Assembly: GCF_009826975.1 (NCBI RefSeq)
Contig: NZ_WUMO01000002.1
Coordinates: 434,001-498,000, forward strand
Direction: 5' to 3'
DNA from: Flavobacterium sp. HBTb2-11-1
GTDB taxonomy: Bacteria; Bacteroidota; Bacteroidia; Flavobacteriales; Flavobacteriaceae
DNA length: 64,000 nt
The first letter of the stretch is position 1. Each line of letters starts with the position of its first letter. A program made the translations under genes and the position numbers. The notes under the pieces are model-generated. The model was given only the letters and a program-made list of their open reading frames with translations, had not been told where the DNA came from and did not search any database. This document shows positions 1 to 10,223 of the stretch, piece by piece.

Positions 1-2
1 CA

Positions 3-2657
3 GAAGATGATTTGGATTTCTTTTATCTAAGAAAAAAAGGAATCGAATATATTGAGTCTTTTGGCAGTAAATTCTGGACTGATTTTAACGAGCATGATCC
101 TGGTATTACAATGCTGGAAATGCTTTCTTATGCCATTTCAGATCTGGGCATGAGACTCAATCTTCCTATAGAAAATATATTAGCATCTGATGACATCAAT
201 AAAGACATTCCAAAGCAGTTTTTTAAAGCTTCAGAAGTATTGTCTTCTAGCCCTGTTACCCAAAATGATTACCGAAAACTATTTATAGACATAGATGGGG
301 TTAGAAATTGCTGGCTCGCCAAACATGAGAAAACGGTTTATGTGGACTGCAAAAAAAATCAGCTTTCTTATGATGTTAAGGATTATAATAATCTACCAGA
401 TAACCTAAGAAAATCTTTTGAGCTAAATGGTTTATATGATTTGTATGTAGATTTCGAAAGTTCAAAACCATCAGAAATAGAAGCTGTTAAAGAAAAAATA
501 AGAAAGCAGTATCATGCCAACAGAAACCTTTGCGAAGATCTTGTCGATATCAAAAAAGTAGTAGATTATCCTATCAAAATCTGCGTAGATATTGAAGTAA
601 ATACCGAAGCCGATGAAGAATTGGTTCATGCCAATGTTCTTCATGCCCTTGAAAGTTACTTATCGACAACGGTCAATTTTTATTCGTTAAAACAAATGAT
701 TGACAAAGGGTATTCGACTTTGGAAATTTTTGATGGTCCATCTTTAGAGAATGGCTTCATTGATACCAAAGAATTGCTTACCGCAGATTTAAGAAATGAA
801 GTGCGTCTTTCAGATATCATGAGAATCATCATGTCAGTGCCAGATGTAATCTTAATTAAAGATATTTCTTTAGGAAACTGCAGTGGTGATGACTTGGAAA
901 ACAAATGGCTTATCTGCCTTGCGCCTTATCAAAAACCAGTTATTTGTGTCAAAAGTGTTTTCAATTACAACAAAGGATTATTGCCTCTGAATATCAATCA
1001 GGCACAAGTAAAAATTTATTTAGATGCCATAAAAGCCGAAAAAGACAAAGCTACAACCAACGCCATCCAGAATAAAGAATTAGAAATACCAAATGGCGAA
1101 TATCTTAATACTGATTTTTATACCACCATCCAAAATGATTTCCCTGAAACCTACGGTATTGGCGAAGTAGGTCTTCCAACTCGAGCGTCTGTTGAACGTA
1201 AATCTAAAGCAAAACAATTAAAAGGATATCTTTTATTTTTTGATCAGATATTAGGAAGTTATTTTAAACAATTAGGTCAGGTAAGCGAATTGCTTTCGGT
1301 AAGCGGGAATTTGACCCGAACTCTTTTTACTCAAGTCGTAAAAGATATTGAAGGCGCGAACGACATTGTTGACGGATACGATAACTACACGGATGACAGC
1401 ATTACAGAACTGCTTTTTGACCAGCAGGACAATAATATCGAAAGAAGAAACAAAATTTTGGATCATCTTTTGTCTCGTTTTGCTGAGAATTTTTCAGAAT
1501 ACGTTTTTGTCAATAAAACCATTTACGGAAATACTACAGATCAAGTCGTATTGCGGGACAAAGAAAACTTTTTGAAAGATTATAAAGTTGTATGCAAAGA
1601 CCGAGGCAATGCTTTTGATTATTACAAACAGCCTATTGCCAATTTATGGAATACAAATAATGTTTCAGGAGCAGAAAAAAGAATTTCAAGACTCATTGGC
1701 ATTAAAGATTACAGCCGAAGAAATCTTTCCAACTCTTTTGTTCAGATGTACAATTTTATTGATTCAGACAATCAATCGGTATATAGATGGCGTATTGTGG
1801 ACACAAATAATGAGATTGTACTTTCTTCAACGGCAGAATACTTTGATACTTCTGCTGCAAATAAAGAGCTTTATTTTGCTGCATTGCAGATTATTCAGAC
1901 CCGGGAGTATAAAATAAAAGAAGCCTTTAAAAACGGCACTGTAAAAGATTTATCCATTATCGACAATATCTTAATTCAGAAATCAGACGGTGGGAAATAT
2001 TCGTATGACATTATAAATCCAGCCATCAAAGACAAGAAAAACCCAAACCGCATTATTGCCCGCAGATTTGAATATTATACTAATCTTCCTGATTTAGAAA
2101 AATCGATTCTGGATTTGATTCAATTCATGAAAGAAGATTTTACTGAGGAAGGAATGTTTTTGGTTGAACACATGATGCTCCGCCCAGATGTACATCAAAC
2201 AACAGTAAATCCAGATACTTTCATGCCAATCTGCGCCGAAGAGTGCGGCGATTGCGAACCGATAGACCCTTACTCCTACCGTGTGAGCGTAGTGCTGCCA
2301 GGATATACATTGCGATTTGCCAATACCGATTTTAGAAATTATATAGAAAAAATAATCAAAGAAGAGCTGCCAGCTCACGTTCTGGCAAAAATATGCTGGA
2401 TTGGCTATAGGGAAAAAGATGTGAAAGACCCCGCAGAAAATCAGCTCGTTCAATTTGAAAAAACATACAAAGACTACTTGATTGCCAAAACCAATTTAAA
2501 TCAAGAGCAGCCAGAACCGCAATTAATCAGTTTTATTAAATCACTTACCAGTTTAGATAATGTTTACCCAACAGGACGACTATTTGACTGCAGTGATGAA
2601 AATGAAAGATTGTCAGATAAAATTATACTAGGAAAAACGAATTTAGGATCACTATAA
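3..2657 (+). CDS. eCIS baseplate J-like protein (5' end outside window)
   Basis: Likely baseplate component of an extracellular contractile injection system, comparable to the large baseplate J/gp6-like proteins of Afp/PVC-type particles. The reading frame is open to the left edge, so the true start lies upstream; the first in-window start-like codon (TTG at 12) is not credible as a start. The N-terminal part has the hallmark WTDFNEHDPGITMLEML segment typical of contractile-tail baseplate J proteins, followed by a VTQNDYRKL...GV segment of the same family. The C-terminus (VSVVLPGYTLRF, then ELPAHV...CWIGY) resembles large baseplate proteins of Bacteroidota eCIS loci. It ends 11 bp before the next structural gene, which fits one operon. 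What is seen is sequence resemblance; the exact equivalence to Afp11 or Afp12 is uncertain. Confidence 0.8.
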   Translation, partial: EDDLDFFYLRKKGIEYIESFGSKFWTDFNEHDPGITMLEMLSYAISDLGMRLNLPIENILASDDINKDIPKQFFKASEVLSSSPVTQNDYRKLFIDIDGVRNCWLAKHEKTVYVDCKKNQLSYDVKDYNNLPDNLRKSFELNGLYDLYVDFESSKPSEIEAVKEKIRKQYHANRNLCEDLVDIKKVVDYPIKICVDIEVNTEADEELVHANVLHALESYLSTTVNFYSLKQMIDKGYSTLEIFDGPSLENGFIDTKELLTADLRNEVRLSDIMRIIMSVPDVILIKDISLGNCSGDDLENKWLICLAPYQKPVICVKSVFNYNKGLLPLNINQAQVKIYLDAIKAEKDKATTNAIQNKELEIPNGEYLNTDFYTTIQNDFPETYGIGEVGLPTRASVERKSKAKQLKGYLLFFDQILGSYFKQLGQVSELLSVSGNLTRTLFTQVVKDIEGANDIVDGYDNYTDDSITELLFDQQDNNIERRNKILDHLLSRFAENFSEYVFVNKTIYGNTTDQVVLRDKENFLKDYKVVCKDRGNAFDYYKQPIANLWNTNNVSGAEKRISRLIGIKDYSRRNLSNSFVQMYNFIDSDNQSVYRWRIVDTNNEIVLSSTAEYFDTSAANKELYFAALQIIQTREYKIKEAFKNGTVKDLSIIDNILIQKSDGGKYSYDIINPAIKDKKNPNRIIARRFEYYTNLPDLEKSILDLIQFMKEDFTEEGMFLVEHMMLRPDVHQTTVNPDTFMPICAEECGDCEPIDPYSYRVSVVLPGYTLRFANTDFRNYIEKIIKEELPAHVLAKICWIGYREKDVKDPAENQLVQFEKTYKDYLIAKTNLNQEQPEPQLISFIKSLTSLDNVYPTGRLFDCSDENERLSDKIILGKTNLGSL

Positions 2658-2668
2658 AAACTATTCCA

Positions 2669-5600
2669 ATGTCAGCTAAACTTTCAACAATAACAACACA
2701 ATACCGACGATTCACAAAGAATCAGGTACTTACAGAAGGAAACCTTAATGAGGTTGTCGACTTTTTTGACGATCAGGATCGCCTATCCCGCATTTACCTG
2801 AGTGGCGTTGGTATAGTTTGCGGACTTTATCCTGCTTATAATGAGACGCAAAAAACGATTACAATAACGCAAGGAACTGGTATAACTACAGATGGTGATC
2901 TTTTTAAGTTATATCAGGCCGATGTATTGGGAAACAAAAAAATCGATTTTGACTCTAAAACCTATACACATTGTAAGGTTTATGATAATACAAAAGCCGC
3001 TTACAAACCTTTTTTCTACGGTGGAGCAAATCAGCAATTGCCTCTTTTTGAACTCTTGACAGAAGAACAGCAAAAAAAAGAAAAGGATCCAAATTTTGCT
3101 TTAGCACAATTTAAGGCAAACACAGGATTTGATCTTAATGATTCCGTAGTTCTTTTGTACTTAGAGTCTTATGAAAAAGAATCTGACCTTTGCGTAAGCC
3201 TTTCATGCGATAATCAGGGATTGGAAATTGTAGGCAATTACAAAGTTCTTATTGTAAGCAAAGATGTGGCCTCGAAAATAATGAATTATGACAGCATGAT
3301 TGGTAAAATCAATTATACCAATTTATACCATACATTACCAGATCTAAAATCGAACAGAATTGTATTAAAAGCAGAAGATTTTGTTCACCTTGAAGCATTA
3401 AAACAAACTTTTACCAAAGGAATTTTCAAAAACAATGTCGTTAAGAATTTGCAGAATGGCTACAATAAGCTGCTGACAGGCCTAAACATGCCGATAGTTT
3501 TAGATGTTATTCAAAAAAAAATAACCGAACTATTTAATTTTGATGGAGATCCAATACTTCCTTCAGATTTTCAATATCGATATGATCTGCTTAACGATCT
3601 TGTGGATACTTACAACGAAACTAGAGCACTTTTACTCAATTTAGAGGATAGTTACTGTTATCCTGATATTAATGCTTTTCCGAAACACTTAATGCTGGGC
3701 GAACTCATAAAAACAGAACCTTGTTTTGAATTCCGTCATGCTTTTTATAAATCGCCTCTGCTAACGGGAGAAAGCCTTAGCACTTGCAATGACTGCCTTG
3801 CAGATGATGCAGATTCTGAAGAAAAAGACATAACAGGAGATGAACTGAAAATATGCTATGGCGAAGATACAGCCAGACAAAGAATGTACAGTCTTATTCT
3901 AAGAAGTGTAGAATTATTAGAAAATTACAGTACATCGTATGATTTTATAAAAATTACCCCCTCTCTTCAATTGGGTAAATTGGGCAAAAAAGCCATTCCT
4001 TTTTACAATGATGTAAACGACTCGCTTATTAAGGCTTGGGATTTTGAAAAAACGATTTTAGGATTGCAAAAAAACAATGTTAGTTATCACGATGACTTAT
4101 TGAATACTAAAAAACCGCTCGAAATACATCTGAATAGTGATTTTTATAGAATTGAAGGCCATCAGGGACGCAATTACAAAGAAGCACTAAAAGTAATCCA
4201 GCAAATCAGGTTAGATAATGGTCTTGGATTCAACATCATGATTCTAGCGGTAAATGCTAATGAATTGGATAAAACGATCCAAAAATTCACCGAGTATTAT
4301 CTTAACAAAAATCATGGCTACGAGCATAAAGCAGGTGTAATTCCAGGAGGAACATTCATAATGATCTATTTGGAAGAAAAAGTACCGTATTACTATTATT
4401 ATAACACACGCAAACCATCTTTAACTGGAGACTTTGAAAAATTTACAGAAGGCATTCCAGTTTTAAATCCAATTGTAGCCGATTTTTCGTTGCCTTATTT
4501 ATGCTGTGACGAAAACAACATAGGTCTTAGTTTGCCTGTAGATAAAATTTGTTTTGACAGCAAAACACCTCCTCTGCCTTTTAAAGTATATCCGTCGGGA
4601 GGTTTTGTAAAAGCCAATGTTGGACCTGGCCAAAATGGAGGAATAGCGGTAAATGAATACGGAGCGCTTGTTTTTGATCCAAATTTAGTCAGCAAAGATT
4701 TAATCGGGCAGCCTATCACCTTCACGGTTAATAATTTTGATACCGATTGTAAGATTACCATTTTCGAAAAACCGAAATTCGATTTTGACGCTGTTCCTTC
4801 AAAATCACCAGGGGCCGACGAAACCGAGGTCACTTTTACCATAACGGGCGAAAATATCGAAGGAAATAAGTTTATTTGGGATTTTGGAGACCAAACCGAT
4901 TGGATTACAGACGATAAAACCGAAATAACGCATGTCTACAAGTATAATAGCGAATCGCAAAAGAAATTCACATTTGATGTTACACTTTATGCAGACAATG
5001 GCAATTGTGATTTTAAAGTCACTCATCCAGTAACCTTTGAAATTTCAGATCCAAAAGTACTGGTTGACGGCAAATTGGTAGACAGCATATCTTTTTGCAG
5101 AAACGATAAAACAACGCATCCGCTAACTATTCAACCGAACTCAAAAGAATCAGTTCTTTCGGGAGAAGGCGTGCTTGTAACACTAGGCGGACAATTTATG
5201 TTCATTCCTGCCGATGTATCTTCAGGAGTCAAAACCATAACCATTTTTATCGATGGCAAACCATCCAATCTTACCATTACACTTTTGGATCTGCCTACTG
5301 CTAGTTTTAGTTACAATGTAGATGCGGCAGGAGTTCTAACCTTAAACAACAATTCTTTAAATGCAATAACCTATACTTGGGAAATTAATAAGGAAATCAT
5401 AAAAACAGATAAAAAAGATTCTATAACAAGACCAATTTCGATATACAATGAATCTTCCATTTCTGTTTCATTAATGGCTGAAGGCAACTGTGGCTCGGGA
5501 ACTGATGGACCAAGATTAATAGAAATTAGAAAACCTCTTGAAGGAAATACATGTCTTGACAATGCTGGTTTATTCGTAAACAACTCACTTGTTACGATTT

Positions 5601-6109
5601 ATAATTTAAAAGAAATTGCTGTTGCAAATAAATTCAATAGAGAAACTAATCGTTTAATTTCTGAAACGGAAAACAGATTAGTCGAAGTTCAAAAAAATCT
5701 TGAGAGCTACATTGCCGGCAAATTAAATGAAATGTTATCTGAATTATTCACACAAGAAAATTTCAATTTAATATCCACAGTTGTTAGCGCTGCCATCAAA
5801 TTACAAAATCAAGAACTGATTGCTACGGTACAAACACTTATATCGCTTAACACCTCATTATTTTATACCATTTTGAGATGTCAAGATCCGGAAACTTTGA
5901 AAGCATCAGAAAAACAGATTATTCCAGTAGAATTACTTTTCAATAATTTATTTACAAGTTTTGTCGAAATCAAATTCAACAGTGATAAAGACGGAACATT
6001 GAAAGAGTTTTTGACAAGCATGCTCAAGGTATTTCCAAAAATCGACTTTATCATATCCTCTTTAAACGTACAAATAGAAGCCCTTACAGCTAATGCAAAA
6101 CTCAAATAA
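2669..6109 (+). CDS. PKD-domain eCIS structural protein, 1146 aa
   Basis: Large protein without signal peptide, found here between the baseplate and tape-measure genes. The N-terminal ~100 residues (TEGNLNEVVDFFDDQDRL, then GVGIVCGL) resemble a conserved head seen in proteins of Bacteroidota eCIS operons. A PKD-type beta-sandwich lies at about residues 705-790, with the diagnostic FIWDFGDQ around residue 734; a second PKD-like segment (ITYTWEIN) follows at about 880-955. The last ~180 residues are helical. Such domains suggest an exposed, possibly fibre-like or receptor-binding particle part, but that is inference. The 3' end overlaps the tape-measure gene by 17 bp, implying translational coupling. 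It could equally be a baseplate periphery or cage protein. Confidence 0.65.
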   Translation: MSAKLSTITTQYRRFTKNQVLTEGNLNEVVDFFDDQDRLSRIYLSGVGIVCGLYPAYNETQKTITITQGTGITTDGDLFKLYQADVLGNKKIDFDSKTYTHCKVYDNTKAAYKPFFYGGANQQLPLFELLTEEQQKKEKDPNFALAQFKANTGFDLNDSVVLLYLESYEKESDLCVSLSCDNQGLEIVGNYKVLIVSKDVASKIMNYDSMIGKINYTNLYHTLPDLKSNRIVLKAEDFVHLEALKQTFTKGIFKNNVVKNLQNGYNKLLTGLNMPIVLDVIQKKITELFNFDGDPILPSDFQYRYDLLNDLVDTYNETRALLLNLEDSYCYPDINAFPKHLMLGELIKTEPCFEFRHAFYKSPLLTGESLSTCNDCLADDADSEEKDITGDELKICYGEDTARQRMYSLILRSVELLENYSTSYDFIKITPSLQLGKLGKKAIPFYNDVNDSLIKAWDFEKTILGLQKNNVSYHDDLLNTKKPLEIHLNSDFYRIEGHQGRNYKEALKVIQQIRLDNGLGFNIMILAVNANELDKTIQKFTEYYLNKNHGYEHKAGVIPGGTFIMIYLEEKVPYYYYYNTRKPSLTGDFEKFTEGIPVLNPIVADFSLPYLCCDENNIGLSLPVDKICFDSKTPPLPFKVYPSGGFVKANVGPGQNGGIAVNEYGALVFDPNLVSKDLIGQPITFTVNNFDTDCKITIFEKPKFDFDAVPSKSPGADETEVTFTITGENIEGNKFIWDFGDQTDWITDDKTEITHVYKYNSESQKKFTFDVTLYADNGNCDFKVTHPVTFEISDPKVLVDGKLVDSISFCRNDKTTHPLTIQPNSKESVLSGEGVLVTLGGQFMFIPADVSSGVKTITIFIDGKPSNLTITLLDLPTASFSYNVDAAGVLTLNNNSLNAITYTWEINKEIIKTDKKDSITRPISIYNESSISVSLMAEGNCGSGTDGPRLIEIRKPLEGNTCLDNAGLFVNNSLVTIYNLKEIAVANKFNRETNRLISETENRLVEVQKNLESYIAGKLNEMLSELFTQENFNLISTVVSAAIKLQNQELIATVQTLISLNTSLFYTILRCQDPETLKASEKQIIPVELLFNNLFTSFVEIKFNSDKDGTLKEFLTSMLKVFPKIDFIISSLNVQIEALTANAKLK

Positions 6110-7898
6110 ACATATTATCAATAAAGTTTTCCTTGAGATAAATACCAATTCTAAAGAAAAGGGATATTATCTCAAGGACAATATTGATGCGTTTTTGCAA
6201 AAAGAAGTATTCACGCTTTTAGAAAATTATTTTAACGAAGTGGATTCAAAAAATCCTTCACACAGCATACAATTAGACAAGCTCAACCTTGATATTGCTA
6301 TAAATCAAAATTTAGATTTCGAAAATTTCAAAGGGCAAATCCTAAAAAAAATTACAAATCAAATCAAAGAAGTTTTTGAAAAAGAAGAGAAAAACATTGA
6401 AGGTTATAAACTTATTAATCCGCAAGAAAAGGCAATAGAAAGCTTCTTTCATTTTCTTGAAACTGGGACAAATGCTTGGTGGACAACTTCAAATCATGAT
6501 TTCAAAATAGTAGACAATAACGCATTTGATGAAATCTTAAATAATGAGAGCTTTTCTTTTAAATGGAACAATTCCCTTCAAAAGCCAATTGTGAGAGCAC
6601 GATTTATCAAACAATTTAGTGATGTCCAAATTGTAAACATTATTAAAAAAGGCATATTGCTTAAAAAAAACAGTGCAGAAAGCAACACCAAAATAACCAG
6701 TATCAGCACCATACAGAAACACATTGAAACTAGTATTGCCAAAAGTCAATTGTTTCCAAATCAAAGATTTTTGATGTGGGAAATCGTTCTTTTGAGCCTT
6801 TTGGAAACAAGCAATACTGTTTTAAAACAAAAGCTTTCCCAATTGATTTTTAGTGTCTTTGAATTTCGTAAAAAGAATCACTTTTTGCAGCACAAAGAAA
6901 TTTATATAAAAGAAATTGAAAATCAGATAAAGAACCAAAACGAATTGGAATTAGTAGCTCATCTTGATGCTATTGTTTTGATTATCGAAAAAAAATTAGA
7001 TCAAGTAATTGTAAAAGAAAAAGAAAAAGAAACAGAGTTAAATACGGCCTCAAATAATCAAGAGATCCTACAAACCGAAACAGAACTAAAAAACACAACA
7101 GAAACATTAAATAAAGCAAATAATGAAAACAAGACAGAGATAGAAAACACAGCAAATGGAGAAAATAAGTCAAAAATAGAAACAGAAAGAATCGAGAAAA
7201 ACAACGAAAATCCAGCATCCGGTTCAGATTTGATTGTATCAGTAAGCCAAGATACTGCTGTTATCGATAACGATAAAAATATAGAAGCCCTATCAAATGA
7301 TTCAAAATCAGAAACTACAAATACTGATGAAAAAACAATTGATAAAAAAGATCTTTCTTTTGAAAAAAGGAATAAAGAAGACAACCTATTAGATGAAGAT
7401 CTAAACGGATTATATGTTGACAATGCAGGATTAGTATTGATTCATCCTTTCCTGAAATCTCTTTTTGAAAATTGCAAACTGCTCAATAAAGACAATACTA
7501 TAAATGATCCTGAAGTTGCCGCGCATCTCTTGCATTATGCAGCCACGGGAAAAGAACAGGATTATGAAAATGCTATGGTCTTCGAAAAATTTTTATGCAA
7601 TATTCCAATAGCCGAACCTATTGAGAGAAACATCGAGCTATCAGAAGAAATGAAGAAAGAAGTCCTCACAATGCTGCAAGCTGTCTTGAGCAATTGGGAT
7701 ATCATCAAAAAATCATCGGCAGAATTGCTTCAAAATGAATTCTTGCAGCGCCCTGGAAAACTAAACATTAATGGAGATGAAAGTCCTGTAATCACCATGG
7801 AGCGAAAAACACAAGATATTTTATTAGACAAATTAAACTGGAATTTGAGCATCATCAAATTAGCTTGGAAAAAACGAATCATATATGTGAACTGGTAA
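6093..7898 (+). CDS. Contractile injection system tape measure protein
   Basis: Predicted tape-measure protein, which sets tube length and occupies the tube lumen in contractile injection systems (Afp14 role). The N-terminus (HIINKVFLEI, then LDKLNLDIAI at about residues 62-71) matches the conserved head of the CIS tape-measure family. The C-terminal ~165 residues (GLVLIHPFLKSLFE, HLLHYAATGK, LQRPGKLN) match the family's conserved tail. Between them, at about residues 305-435, lies a low-complexity Lys/Glu/Asn/Thr-rich linker of the kind that varies with particle length. The start at 6093 overlaps the preceding gene by 17 bp; the stop is 2 bp before the next ATG. Confidence 0.85.
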   Translation: MQNSNKHIINKVFLEINTNSKEKGYYLKDNIDAFLQKEVFTLLENYFNEVDSKNPSHSIQLDKLNLDIAINQNLDFENFKGQILKKITNQIKEVFEKEEKNIEGYKLINPQEKAIESFFHFLETGTNAWWTTSNHDFKIVDNNAFDEILNNESFSFKWNNSLQKPIVRARFIKQFSDVQIVNIIKKGILLKKNSAESNTKITSISTIQKHIETSIAKSQLFPNQRFLMWEIVLLSLLETSNTVLKQKLSQLIFSVFEFRKKNHFLQHKEIYIKEIENQIKNQNELELVAHLDAIVLIIEKKLDQVIVKEKEKETELNTASNNQEILQTETELKNTTETLNKANNENKTEIENTANGENKSKIETERIEKNNENPASGSDLIVSVSQDTAVIDNDKNIEALSNDSKSETTNTDEKTIDKKDLSFEKRNKEDNLLDEDLNGLYVDNAGLVLIHPFLKSLFENCKLLNKDNTINDPEVAAHLLHYAATGKEQDYENAMVFEKFLCNIPIAEPIERNIELSEEMKKEVLTMLQAVLSNWDIIKKSSAELLQNEFLQRPGKLNINGDESPVITMERKTQDILLDKLNWNLSIIKLAWKKRIIYVNW

Positions 7899-7900
7899 AT

Positions 7901-8488
7901 ATGAAAAATATGAATATCGATAACACCTCTTTTTTAGAATACGACAAAAAAAATATTCGCGGCCTTCAGCAAATGGCTTTAGAGTTTTTATTCAATAATG
8001 TAAACCTGTCTAAAGTAGTCTTTTGTGGAGGTGTTGCAGACTATCTCAATCTTCGCGAATATTATGACATTACCATTAATGATATCGATCTGATTTTTGA
8101 AAACGAACTGGATTTACAGCCCATGATGAACAAATTGGAGACAAAAAGATACATCTCAAAATATTATAAAACAAAAAATGGCGAAGCGTTGGTGCATATT
8201 TTCAGAGTTGGAGAAAATTCAATTAATATAGACAGCTTTCAAAGGGATTTTTCGAATTCAACTTATATACAATCGCCTTTGTTGGGCAAAATGGTCTGGC
8301 ATACCTCATTTGAAGAAAGTAAAAAAAATCATAATACTGAGATACATCTCAACACTTCAGCAGTTAAAGGTGCAGATTATCAATGGAGACGATTGTACAA
8401 ACACAGCCGTAAAGCTTCTTTGTACAATAATGTAACTTTTCTGGAAGAGAAAAACTTAATTCATACCATTAAAAAAAATATTTTATGA
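7901..8488 (+). CDS. Nucleotidyltransferase-like protein in eCIS operon
   Basis: A 195-aa cytosolic protein. I chose ATG 7901, just after the tape-measure stop at 7898; the longer frame begins at a TTG inside the previous gene. It shows FCGGVADYLNL with the glycine pair at 43-44, then NDIDLIF with D61 and D63. This GG...DxD spacing is the core of the DNA polymerase beta-like nucleotidyltransferase fold (MNT type). Its activity has not been shown and a third catalytic acidic residue is not obvious. It overlaps the next gene by 4 bp (ATGA), so it is probably co-translated with the glycosyltransferase-like pair. It could modify particle or cargo, or itself be cargo or part of an immunity pair. 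Confidence 0.5.
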   Translation: MKNMNIDNTSFLEYDKKNIRGLQQMALEFLFNNVNLSKVVFCGGVADYLNLREYYDITINDIDLIFENELDLQPMMNKLETKRYISKYYKTKNGEALVHIFRVGENSINIDSFQRDFSNSTYIQSPLLGKMVWHTSFEESKKNHNTEIHLNTSAVKGADYQWRRLYKHSRKASLYNNVTFLEEKNLIHTIKKNIL

Positions 8489-9312
8489 AGGAAGAGCCTA
8501 GAATAATTTACAGCTTAGATGCATTTCCTATCAGCAACAATAGATGGAATGAAGGCAATAAATTTAAAGAAACTATTTATTCTACTGCTCTAAGCATACT
8601 ATACAGCCACTTATGGTACAAGGATATTGAACTTTATGCTGATGAAACGGCTTATAAGTTTCTGTATATGCTTCCCTGCAGAGTGACTAAAATTAGCAGC
8701 AATAAAGACGCTGTCATTTGGATGAAATCGAAGATTGATGTTATGGAAAAACAGACGAAACCTTTTATTCATCTTGATAATGATGCCTTTATAAAGAAAA
8801 AAATAAATTTTGATTTTGATAAAGTAATTGTTGAACAAAATGATTACGAACTGTACGGCATGTATCAATATCGCTTGGATTTTTTTAATAAATATACTCA
8901 GGATCTAGATTATTGGAAACCCGATTTAGGATATGCTTTCAATTGTGGCGTATTAGGTTTTAGAGACTTAGAACTTCGAGATCAGTTTTTAAAAGCCTAT
9001 TATGCTTTAGAAGAAATTTTTATAAAAAATAATAATCCAGGCATAACAAGAATAGAACCTTGCATTGTTTTGGAGCAGTATAATCTGGCAACACTATTAC
9101 ATCATAAAAATATTAAGCCAACATTATTGCTGTGGAAAAAAAACCTGTTCGAAAACAGCCAGCTAGCAGATAGAATTGGTTATACGCATATTGCAGGCCA
9201 AAAAAAATACAGAATTGACATTGTTCAGGAAATAGAAAATAGACTTTCTAAACTGTTTCCGTATTGGTACAAAGAAGTAAAAAATGCTTTGGAGAAAGAA
9301 GGCATAGCTTAA
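8485..9312 (+). CDS. DXD glycosyltransferase-like protein (DUF6734-like), copy 1
   Basis: A 275-aa soluble protein without signal peptide. It has a DXD motif (D98-N-D100 in KPFIHLDNDAFI), the metal and nucleotide-sugar binding signature of GT-A glycosyltransferases, and a downstream GYAFNCGVLGF segment like the acceptor-side region of such enzymes. It resembles DUF6734 proteins, which have no firm function. It overlaps the nucleotidyltransferase-like gene by 4 bp and is followed 11 bp later by a paralogue. Position inside an eCIS operon suggests modification of a particle or cargo protein, but nothing in the sequence proves the acceptor. Confidence 0.55.
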   Translation: MKEEPRIIYSLDAFPISNNRWNEGNKFKETIYSTALSILYSHLWYKDIELYADETAYKFLYMLPCRVTKISSNKDAVIWMKSKIDVMEKQTKPFIHLDNDAFIKKKINFDFDKVIVEQNDYELYGMYQYRLDFFNKYTQDLDYWKPDLGYAFNCGVLGFRDLELRDQFLKAYYALEEIFIKNNNPGITRIEPCIVLEQYNLATLLHHKNIKPTLLLWKKNLFENSQLADRIGYTHIAGQKKYRIDIVQEIENRLSKLFPYWYKEVKNALEKEGIA

Positions 9313-9323
9313 AATAAAATGGT

Positions 9324-10184
9324 ATGAAACAACAACACAAGATGATTTACAGCCTTGATGTACTTCCTATAACAAACAACAGATGGAATATGGGAGACAA
9401 ATTAAAGGAAACGATCTACATGACTGCTCTGAGTGTGTTATATAGTCATTTGTGGTATGATGAAATTGAGCTTTATGTAGACGAAATAGGCTATAAATTC
9501 CTGTATATGCTTCCTTGTGCTGTTACCAAAATGCAAAACGACAATAGAATTGAACTTTGGATGAAATCGAAAATCAATGCTATGGAACTTCAAACAAAAC
9601 CATTTATTCACATAGACACCGACATCTTTATTAAGAAAAAGATAGATTTTAGTTTTGATGGTGTTATAGTAGAACGCAAAGAAGACACTTATGAAATCCA
9701 TTATAAGAAGCAGGTAGAGTTTTTTAATAAATACACTAAAAATCTTCCTTACTGGCACACCAATTTGGGCTATTCGTATAACTGCGGCATATTTGGTTTT
9801 AACGATCTCAAGCTCCGTGACGAATTTATAAAAAGCTATTACGACTTGGAGAAAATATATATAGAAAACCAAGAAGGCTTTACTTCATTAAAACAAGAAG
9901 GTTATGAAACCTGCATTTTAATAGAACAATATACACTTGCATCGCTGTTGAATTATAAAAACAATACTCCGACTATGCTTTTGAAAGGTGACAATATAAG
10001 CGAACAAGGAAAACATGCCGATAGTATTGGGTATTCTCATTTTTTTGGAATGAAAAAATATGACAAATATGTTGTTGATGAAATTGAACTTCGACTCTCT
10101 AAGATATTTCCGTATTGGTATAAGCAAATAAAAAATGCATTAGAGAAAGAAGGTGTTATCGCGAATAATCTGCAGTTTGTTTAG
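9324..10184 (+). CDS. DXD glycosyltransferase-like protein (DUF6734-like), copy 2
   Basis: A 286-aa paralogue of the preceding gene. About half the residues match by eye, most strongly in the first 100 (IYSLD, NNRWN, LYSHLWY, YKFLYMLPC) and in the tail (FPYWYK...KNALEKEG). The DXD motif is conserved at D98-T-D100, and GYSYNCGIFGF corresponds to the same place as in copy 1. Spacing of 11 bp and the parallel order indicate tandem duplication followed by divergence, so the two probably have related but not identical acceptors or donors. It is followed 39 bp later by the first DUF4157 gene, the closest candidate substrate by position. Confidence 0.55.
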   Translation: MKQQHKMIYSLDVLPITNNRWNMGDKLKETIYMTALSVLYSHLWYDEIELYVDEIGYKFLYMLPCAVTKMQNDNRIELWMKSKINAMELQTKPFIHIDTDIFIKKKIDFSFDGVIVERKEDTYEIHYKKQVEFFNKYTKNLPYWHTNLGYSYNCGIFGFNDLKLRDEFIKSYYDLEKIYIENQEGFTSLKQEGYETCILIEQYTLASLLNYKNNTPTMLLKGDNISEQGKHADSIGYSHFFGMKKYDKYVVDEIELRLSKIFPYWYKQIKNALEKEGVIANNLQFV

Positions 10185-10223
10185 AGAAACAAATTAGTAT
10201 TTCAAAATGATAAAATAATAATC

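Noticed and set aside
7058..7423. 121-aa minus-strand frame opposite the tape-measure linker
   Set aside because: It is the Ser/Phe-rich shadow of the Lys/Glu/Asn-rich linker; no homology or start signal is visible.
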